From NCBI GenBank assembly GCA_934183045.1, contig CAKPRW010000073.1, positions 1-6,867 of the forward strand: a DNA stretch of 6,867 bases, in the 5' to 3' direction. Origin of the DNA: an uncultured Clostridia bacterium (GTDB lineage: Bacteria; Bacillota; Clostridia; TANB77; CAG-508). This document shows, in pieces, positions 1 through 4,741 of the stretch; position 1 is the stretch's first letter; each line of letters opens with the position of its first letter. The position numbers and the translations under genes are program-made. The notes under the pieces were generated by a model. That model worked only from the letters and a program-made list of their open reading frames with translations, was not told where the DNA came from and did not search any database.

Positions 1-87
1 ACTAAAGAAGAAATCAAAATACCTGCATCAAAAGCTCCAGTATTCAAAGCTGGTAAAGCATTAAAAGATTTAGTAAACAAAAAATAA
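1..87 (+). CDS. hup: HU-family DNA-binding protein, C-terminal end (partial)
   Basis: The window opens inside a reading frame whose last 28 residues contain IKIPASKAPVFKAGKALKD and end VNKK before TAA. This is the C-terminal signature of the HU/IHF family: the strand after the DNA-binding arm (the IPA..P.F.AGK.L. pattern) and the final helix. HU is a small dimeric nucleoid protein, about 90 residues, that bends and compacts DNA. Only about the last third is present, so the start, promoter and dimer core lie to the left. A strong hairpin terminator follows 41 bases downstream, so the gene is probably monocistronic or last in its operon. HU is clear from the motif; which paralogue it is cannot be told. 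Confidence 0.93.
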   Translation, partial: TKEEIKIPASKAPVFKAGKALKDLVNKK

Positions 88-128
88 GAATTTTATATAA
101 ACAAAATATAAATATATGAATTAATAGG

Positions 129-171
129 AATAAACGATTATAAATTTTATTTATGATCGTTTATTTTTTTT
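129..171 (+). terminator. Intrinsic terminator of the HU gene
   Basis: Bases 129-144 pair with 150-165 as a 16-bp stem (AATAAACGAT against ATCGTTTATT, extended inward by TATAAA/TTTATG with one T-G wobble). The loop is TTTTA (145-149), and an uninterrupted T tract follows to 171. It ends HU transcription and insulates the next operon. The stem is AT-rich but long, as is usual in low-GC Firmicutes. Confidence 0.9.
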
Positions 172-233
172 CCTTTCTCAAATCTAACATTAAAAATTCA
201 AAAATATACAATGTCTAAAAATATCGAAAAAAC

Positions 234-262
234 TTTACAGAAAATACCAAAAATGGTATAAT
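234..262 (+). promoter_or_regulatory. SigA-type promoter of the ibrA-like operon
   Basis: A -35 box TTTACA (234-239) and a perfect -10 box TATAAT (257-262) are separated by 17 bp. The -10 is also extended (TGG just before it, matching TGn). Transcription should start near 269, giving a leader of only about 17 nt before the ATG at 286. There is no room for an attenuator, and no obvious operator palindrome overlaps the boxes. As read, it is a strong, probably constitutive vegetative promoter. Confidence 0.82.
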
Positions 263-285
263 TTGGAGAAAGAAGGGAAACTATT

Positions 286-1575
286 ATGGCAAAAAAATAT
301 TTAGAAAAAAACGTGTTAGATGCTACATTTGAACGATTAGAGATTATATTTAATAATTTTGATAATGTCTATTTTAGTTTTAGTGGTGGTAAAGATAGTT
401 CTGTAATGATACAGCTTGCTAATATAGTAGCAAAAAAATTGGGAAAGAAATTTGATGTTTTATATATAGATTTTGAAGCTCAATATAAACATACAATACA
501 ACATGTTGAACAGTTAAAAAAATTACCACAAATAAGAGATTTCTATCATATAGCATTACCAATGGCTCTTAGAAATGCAGTTTCTGTATTACAACCAAAA
601 TGGATATGTTGGGAAGAAGAAAGTAAAAGTTTATGGGTAAGAGATTTGCCAAAAGATAGTATAAATATTCATAATTGCCCATTTGATTGGTTTAAAAAAG
701 GTGAAGAATTTGAAGATTTTATAGTACAGTTTGCAGAGTGGTATCAAAATAAATATAAAGGAAAAGTGGCTTGTGGAGTTGGAATAAGGACTGATGAAAG
801 TTTAAACAGATTTAGAACAATAGCATTCCAGGATAATAAGATCACTTTTAATAATTATAATTGGACAACAAAATTAAAAGTAGGGGAAAGACATATAGAA
901 GTATATAATTTTTATCCTATTTATGATTGGGCTGTACAAGATATATGGGGAGCAGTAAGTAAATTAGACTTAGACTTTAATTATATATATGAATTAATGT
1001 ACAAAAATGGAGTTAGTATCTATGAACAAAGACTTTGCCAACCATATGGAGATGACCAAAGAAAGGGATTGAATCAATTTAAAGCACTAGAATATGATAC
1101 CTGGTCAAAAATATTGAATAGAGTAAATGGTGTCAATTTTGGTAATATATATTGTAAAACAACGGCTTTAGGTAATATAAAATCATGCAAACCAGATTTC
1201 ATGTCATGGCAACAATACACAGTATTTTTATTAGAAAGTATAGGAATTTATAACAGAGATTTAATGTTGCACTATTATAGAAAAATAAAGAAATTTATAA
1301 TTTGGTACAATAAAAGATACAATGTAAATCCTAAAGATATACCAGATACAGCAGATTGTAAATTGGAAAATCAAAAAAAGGCAATATCATGGAGAAGGGT
1401 AGCAAGAGCTGTAGAAAAAAATGACTTTTATATGAAAAGATTATCATTTGCACAAACAAAAACAGATGACGAAGAACTACAAAGATTAATTCATAGATGG
1501 GATAATCTTTTAAATAAAAACACAAAGACAGATGATAAAACATTGCAAAAAATAATTCAAGAACAAACTGGATAG
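286..1575 (+). CDS. IbrA/YbdN-like PP-loop protein (PAPS-reductase-like, DUF3440)
   Basis: A 429-residue cytoplasmic protein of the PP-loop ATP pyrophosphatase superfamily. The P-loop SFSGGKDSS lies at residues 31-39 and a second family motif, GIRTDES, at 166-172; YIDFEAQY (near 60-67) is a core strand following the nucleotide site. The C-terminal half (from about CQPYGDDQR, near 250) matches the DUF3440 extension seen in E. coli YbdN and IbrA. PP-loop enzymes adenylate a substrate. The ECG(L/I)H catalytic tail and the paired-cysteine Fe-S motif of true (P)APS reductases are not seen, so a sulfate-assimilation role is unlikely. The ATG at 286 is chosen for the purine-rich GAAGGGA site about 8 bases upstream and a fitting promoter. 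The stop is followed after 10 bases by the GNAT-like gene, then by an IbrB-like ParB-fold gene, the usual partner of this family. E. coli IbrA/IbrB activate eib genes; the reaction and substrate are unknown. Family call confident, function open. Confidence 0.87.
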   Translation: MAKKYLEKNVLDATFERLEIIFNNFDNVYFSFSGGKDSSVMIQLANIVAKKLGKKFDVLYIDFEAQYKHTIQHVEQLKKLPQIRDFYHIALPMALRNAVSVLQPKWICWEEESKSLWVRDLPKDSINIHNCPFDWFKKGEEFEDFIVQFAEWYQNKYKGKVACGVGIRTDESLNRFRTIAFQDNKITFNNYNWTTKLKVGERHIEVYNFYPIYDWAVQDIWGAVSKLDLDFNYIYELMYKNGVSIYEQRLCQPYGDDQRKGLNQFKALEYDTWSKILNRVNGVNFGNIYCKTTALGNIKSCKPDFMSWQQYTVFLLESIGIYNRDLMLHYYRKIKKFIIWYNKRYNVNPKDIPDTADCKLENQKKAISWRRVARAVEKNDFYMKRLSFAQTKTDDEELQRLIHRWDNLLNKNTKTDDKTLQKIIQEQTG

Positions 1576-1585
1576 GAGAAGAAAT

Positions 1586-1960
1586 ATGATTGTAAAAATT
1601 AATAATAAAAGTGAAAAGTTTTATCAATATATGGGGAAATTTTTTGGATCAAGATTAGTAGAAAGACAGACAAATGACAGAATCTATGATGATGATAAAA
1701 AAGAATGGTATGTATATATTGAAAATGACAATGTCATAGCATTTGTGTCTATTCAAAATAAAGTAATGAAAAATATTTACTGCTATAAGGAAGAATATTT
1801 AGAAAAATTATTAACTAGAGTAAGTAAAGAAGAACAAATAGAAACAAGTATATTAACAAAGCAATATATTGACGTATACAAAAAATGTGGATTCGAAGTT
1901 ATAGATAAACAAGTATATAAAAACTTTGTAATGGTACATAAAAATGGAAAGAAGGTTTAA
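1586..1960 (+). CDS. Small degenerate GNAT-like protein
   Basis: A 124-residue, lysine-rich soluble protein with no membrane segment. The strand VIAFVSIQNK (near residues 50-59) and the C-terminal pattern YIDVYKKCGFEVIDK followed by NFVMVHK resemble the end of the Gcn5-related N-acetyltransferase fold (the Y.k.GF motif and last strand). The acetyl-CoA pyrophosphate-binding motif (Q/R-x-x-G-x-G/A), expected between these parts, is not visible: that place is taken by a short acidic/lysine-rich helix (EEYLEKLLTRVSKEE). It may therefore be a catalytically dead or highly diverged GNAT, or a binding adaptor. The ATG has an AGGAG site at 1574-1578 with 7-base spacing, overlapping the upstream stop. 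Its place between the IbrA-like and IbrB-like genes, with gaps of 10 and 17 bases, implies co-expression and probably a shared function. The GNAT call rests on motif recall only. Confidence 0.68.
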   Translation: MIVKINNKSEKFYQYMGKFFGSRLVERQTNDRIYDDDKKEWYVYIENDNVIAFVSIQNKVMKNIYCYKEEYLEKLLTRVSKEEQIETSILTKQYIDVYKKCGFEVIDKQVYKNFVMVHKNGKKV

Positions 1961-1977
1961 TTTTGAAGGAAATAGAA

Positions 1978-2490
1978 ATGCCAGTATTAAATGTAAAAAT
2001 GGTAGATATAGATAAAGTGATAGCAAATGATTATAACCCTAATAAAGTAGCTCCTCCTGAAATGCAATTATTAAAACATTCTATAGAAGAGGATGGATAT
2101 ACGCAGCCTATTGTTACATATTATGATAAAGAAAAGGATATTTATATTGTTGTAGACGGATTTCACCGTTATCGTTTGGCAAAAGAAGACTTTAATTTAA
2201 AACAAATACCAATTGTTACAATAGATAAAGATTTGGAAAATCGTATGGCTAGTACTATAAGACATAATAGAGCAAGAGGAACACATCAAATTGTTGATAT
2301 GTCACATATAGTGTTAACATTAACTGAAAATGGATGGGATGAAGAAAAAATATCAAAGCATTTAGGAATGGAATTAGATGAAATAATCAGGTTAAAACAA
2401 ATTACAGGTTTAAAAGAAACATTTGCAAATCATGTATTTAGTAAATCATGGGAAGAATTTGAATATAATTTAAAAAATAGCAAGAAATAA
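1978..2490 (+). CDS. IbrB/YbdM-like ParB/sulfiredoxin-fold protein with HTH
   Basis: A 170-residue protein of the ParB N-terminal-domain (ParB/Srx) superfamily. The domain spans residues 7-95 and carries IANDYNPNKVAPPEM (15-29), DGYTQPI (39-45, strictly EDGYTQPI) and the nucleotide-site motif VVDGFHRYRLA (58-68). NRARGTH (97-103) follows, as in IbrB homologues. A helix-turn-helix is likely at about 121-142 (DEEKISKHLG..LDEIIRL), suggesting DNA binding. There is no ParB C-terminal dimerisation domain and no ParA gene nearby, so chromosome or plasmid partition is unlikely. ATG 1978 is preferred because GAAGGA (1965-1970) sits 7 bases before it; an in-frame TTG at 1963 with GAAGG at 1951-1955 would add five residues (MKEIE) and cannot be excluded. 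It is the last gene of the operon, followed by a strong terminator. In E. coli the IbrB protein works with IbrA to activate eib gene expression; whether this pair regulates or modifies nucleic acid is not known. Confidence 0.85.
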   Translation: MPVLNVKMVDIDKVIANDYNPNKVAPPEMQLLKHSIEEDGYTQPIVTYYDKEKDIYIVVDGFHRYRLAKEDFNLKQIPIVTIDKDLENRMASTIRHNRARGTHQIVDMSHIVLTLTENGWDEEKISKHLGMELDEIIRLKQITGLKETFANHVFSKSWEEFEYNLKNSKK

Positions 2491-2504
2491 ATAAGACGTA
2501 ATAA

Positions 2505-2552
2505 AAAAGTCACTAAATTGTTAAGGTTTTACTTAATAATTTAGTGACTTTT
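2505..2552. terminator. Bidirectional intrinsic terminator between convergent operons
   Basis: Bases 2505-2525 pair with 2532-2552 to give a 21-bp stem (core AAAAGTCACTAAATT against AATTTAGTGACTTTT, with one G-T wobble at 2520/2537) and a six-base loop. On the plus strand it ends in TTTT and an AT-rich run; on the minus strand it ends in TTTTTTATT. It therefore serves both the ibrA-like operon (stop at 2490) and aspS (stop at 2572). Confidence 0.9.
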
Positions 2553-2571
2553 AAATATTTATTATTCTATT

Positions 2572-4326
2572 TTAATCTTTTTTAATATCGATTTTAATAT
2601 GAACATCTCTTAATTGATCACGACGAACATCTCCAGGTGCTCCCATCATTAAATCTTGTGCTTTACTATTTAATGGGAAAGCAATTACTTCTCTGATTGT
2701 TTCTGAATCAGATAGTAACATAAGCATTCTATCAACACCAGGAGCTACACCAGCATGTGGTGGGGCACCATATTGGAATGCATTATATAAAGCACCAAAT
2801 TTTGATTTAACTTCTTCTTCTGTATAACCTGCCATTGTAAAGGCTTTAAGCATTATATTGATGTCGTGATTTCTAACAGCTCCAGAAGATAATTCTATAC
2901 CATTACAAACTATATCGTATTGATAAGCAAGAATTTCTAAAGGATCTTTATTTTCTAAAGCTTCTAATCCGCCTTGAGGCATAGAGAATGGATTATGGCT
3001 GAATGCTAAATTTCCTTGTTCATCTAATTCAAACATTGGGAAATCAACAATCCAACAGAATTCAAATATATTTTCATCGATTAGATTTAATCTGTTTCCA
3101 AGTTCAGTTCTTATTTGACCTGCAAGTTCTGTTGCCCTTGCTTCATTATCTGCAATAAAGAAAATAGTGTCTTCTTTTTCTAATTCAGCTAGTTCTAATA
3201 ATTCATGTTTTAGGTCATCTGGAATAAATTTATCAATAGGTCCTTTAAATGTTAAATCTTCTTGAACTTCTAGATATCCTAATCCACCCATTCCAATAGA
3301 TGTTGCATATTTTAACATTTTTTCATGGAAACCTTTAGAAAGATGTCCTTTAACTTTTATTGCTCTTACAGTTCTATCAATAAATGGTTTAAAAGTACAT
3401 TTATTAAAGAATTCAGATAAGTCGATAATAAATAAAGGATTTCTTAAATCAGGTTTATCTGAACCATATTTTAACATAGCTTCTTTGTAAGAAATTCTTG
3501 GGAATGGATATTGTGATATTTTTTTGTTAGAGAATTTCTTAAAAGTATTGTATATTACTGGTTCAATTGCATTAAAGACATCTTCTTGTTTGCTATATGC
3601 CATTTCTACATCTAATTGATAGAATTCACCAGGAGCTCTATCTGCTCTTGCATCTTCATCTCTAAAACAAGGAGCAATTTGAAAATATTTATCTATACCA
3701 GAAACCATAAGAAGTTGTTTAAATTGTTGAGGGGCTTGTGGTAAAGCGTAGAATTTACCAGCATGTAGACGACTTGGTACAAGATAATCTCTTGCTCCTT
3801 CTGGAGAAGAGCTAGTAAGTATTGGTGTTTGAACTTCTAAAAATCCTTGATCAATCATTTGACTTCTTAAAAATTGAATTACATTTGCTCTTAAAAGTAA
3901 ATTGTTTTTTAATCTGTCATTTCTTAAATCTAAAAATCTATATTGTAATCTTAAATCTTCTCTTACATCTTGTTCAGTATTTACTTCAAATGGTAAATTT
4001 TTTGTTCTTTTACCTAAGATTTTAATTTCTTTAATAGCTATTTCAACTAAACCTGTTTTTAATTTTGGATTTACAGTTTCTTCATCTCTTTTTCTAACTG
4101 TACCAAATACAGTAACTGATGATTCTATTGGAATATGTGAAACGAAATCTACATCTTTTGGATCACCAGAAGTTACAACTTGTGTAATTCCATACATATC
4201 TCTAATGTCTAGAAAAACAAGACCACCAAAGTCACGGATTGTTTGTACAAATCCTGCTATTCTTACTTCCTTTCCTACATCTTCTAAACTAATTTCATTA
4301 CAATTATGAGTTCTATACTCATTCAT
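2572..4326 (-). CDS. aspS: Aspartyl-tRNA synthetase
   Basis: A 584-residue class IIb synthetase that charges tRNA-Asp in the cytoplasm. In order: an N-terminal OB-fold anticodon-binding domain (about 1-105, with IRDFGGLVFLDIRD); motif 1 near QGFLEVQTPIL; EGARDYLVPSR and FYALPQAPQQFKQLLM of the active site; motif 2 at 221-241 (FRDEDARADR then PGEFYQLDVE); the bacterial GAD insertion between motifs 2 and 3; and motif 3 PGVDRMLMLL with Arg533. Length is normal for bacterial AspRS. The start at 4326 is chosen because AAGGAGG lies just upstream; extending the frame to 4401 would run through the T-box and its terminator. At the position equivalent to E. coli Leu30, which in non-discriminating AspRS is often His, this protein has Phe33, so tRNA-Asn charging can be neither claimed nor excluded. 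Motif 2 reads RADRAPGEFYQLD rather than the E. coli RADRQPEFTQID, resembling the alphaproteobacterial-type form. Expression is controlled by the upstream T-box. Confidence 0.97.
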   Translation of the reverse strand: MNEYRTHNCNEISLEDVGKEVRIAGFVQTIRDFGGLVFLDIRDMYGITQVVTSGDPKDVDFVSHIPIESSVTVFGTVRKRDEETVNPKLKTGLVEIAIKEIKILGKRTKNLPFEVNTEQDVREDLRLQYRFLDLRNDRLKNNLLLRANVIQFLRSQMIDQGFLEVQTPILTSSSPEGARDYLVPSRLHAGKFYALPQAPQQFKQLLMVSGIDKYFQIAPCFRDEDARADRAPGEFYQLDVEMAYSKQEDVFNAIEPVIYNTFKKFSNKKISQYPFPRISYKEAMLKYGSDKPDLRNPLFIIDLSEFFNKCTFKPFIDRTVRAIKVKGHLSKGFHEKMLKYATSIGMGGLGYLEVQEDLTFKGPIDKFIPDDLKHELLELAELEKEDTIFFIADNEARATELAGQIRTELGNRLNLIDENIFEFCWIVDFPMFELDEQGNLAFSHNPFSMPQGGLEALENKDPLEILAYQYDIVCNGIELSSGAVRNHDINIMLKAFTMAGYTEEEVKSKFGALYNAFQYGAPPHAGVAPGVDRMLMLLSDSETIREVIAFPLNSKAQDLMMGAPGDVRRDQLRDVHIKIDIKKD

Positions 4327-4348
4327 ATAAAAACCTCCTTTTGGCATT

Positions 4349-4380
4349 AAAAAAACGCCCAATGCATTAATGCAGGGACG
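4349..4380 (-). terminator. T-box regulated (attenuation) terminator
   Basis: On the minus strand CGTCC pairs with GGGCG across a stem topped by TGCATTAATGCA, a perfect 12-base palindrome; seven T follow (4349-4355). Its left arm, CGTCCC, is the same element that pairs with the T-box sequence in the antiterminator, so the two folds exclude each other. It lies 23 bases before the aspS start. Confidence 0.88.
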
Positions 4381-4563
4381 AAATTGTTTCCGCGGTGCCA
4401 CCCAGCTTGAAAATTTTTAATTTTCCACTTTATTTAAAATTGCTCCAATGTGTTTCAATTTTTAGGTTGACCTTAAAGGGCTTTCAGCCTAGGACCCTTA
4501 TTCTCTTAAAGTAACTTCTAAAATCTTTGCATTGTACATATGCAATTGATATTTAATTGTATG
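4349..4563 (-). promoter_or_regulatory. T-box leader of aspS
   Basis: The leader RNA, read leftward, carries the T-box sequence TGGGTGGCACCGCG (complement of 4391-4404), which binds the free 3' end of uncharged tRNA, and the matching antiterminator partner CGTCCC (4375-4380). Upstream lie a Stem I with an AGAGAA element, a distal-loop-like GGCTGAAAGCC segment, and the lower stem CAATG (4530-4534) pairing with CATTG (4446-4450). An outer AATTGC/GCAATT pair closes the base. When the cognate tRNA is charged, the terminator at 4349-4380 forms; uncharged tRNA stabilises the antiterminator and aspS is read. The expected specifier site (4445-4456) reads GAAACACATTGG, giving CAC or AAC, not an Asp codon. 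The T-box class is certain; the specifier is not. Confidence 0.93.
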
Positions 4564-4569
4564 TATTAT

Positions 4570-4598
4570 ATTTTACACAGTATTTCCAAAAAAGTCAA
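4570..4598 (-). promoter_or_regulatory. aspS: aspS promoter
   Basis: On the minus strand TTGACT (4593-4598) and TAAAAT (4570-4575) are 17 bp apart. A TATAAT just downstream (4565-4570) would leave a 22-bp spacer and is less likely. Transcription from about 4563 gives a leader of roughly 237 nt, right for a T-box. Confidence 0.7.
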
Positions 4599-4676
4599 GA
4601 ATTATGCGAAATTTTAATTTTGATATTTTATGGTAAAGTAGTGCATATTAAAATTGTATTACATTTTTTGATAATA

Positions 4677-4705
4677 TTGAAATAACATTATAAATAGTTT
4701 ATAAT
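4677..4705 (+). promoter_or_regulatory. Promoter of the surface-protein gene
   Basis: TTGAAA (4677-4682) and TATAAT (4700-4705) are 17 bp apart, placing the start near 4712 and leaving a 30-nt leader. The gene has an AAGGGG ribosome binding site at 4728-4733, eight bases before ATG 4742. It is divergent from the aspS promoter, about 80 bp away; no operator palindrome was seen between the two. Confidence 0.68.
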
Positions 4706-4741
4706 TATTTATAAATTAGATAATATAAAGGGGAACATAAG

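Noticed and set aside
1331..1627. A 98-residue minus-strand reading frame opposite the 3' end of the ibrA-like gene
   Set aside because: Phe/Leu-rich shadow of a lysine-rich gene, with no ribosome binding site or family resemblance.
1963..1977. TTG start for the IbrB-like gene
   Set aside because: Possible, with GAAGG seven bases upstream, but ATG 1978 has a better site (GAAGGA) and a better codon, and the five extra residues look unconserved. Kept only as an alternative.
1978..2490. A plasmid or chromosome partition ParB
   Set aside because: No ParA gene, no C-terminal dimerisation domain and no parS-like site nearby; the pairing with a DUF3440 protein points to IbrB instead.
3822..4309. 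Plus-strand frames opposite aspS
   Set aside because: They lie wholly inside the confidently identified aspS gene, in antisense, and encode low-complexity hydrophobic or Ser/Thr-rich sequence.
4327..4401. An N-terminal extension of AspRS by 25 residues (start at 4401)
   Set aside because: It runs through the T-box sequence and attenuation terminator, has no ribosome binding site, and does not match the family; AAGGAGG stands just before the start at 4326.
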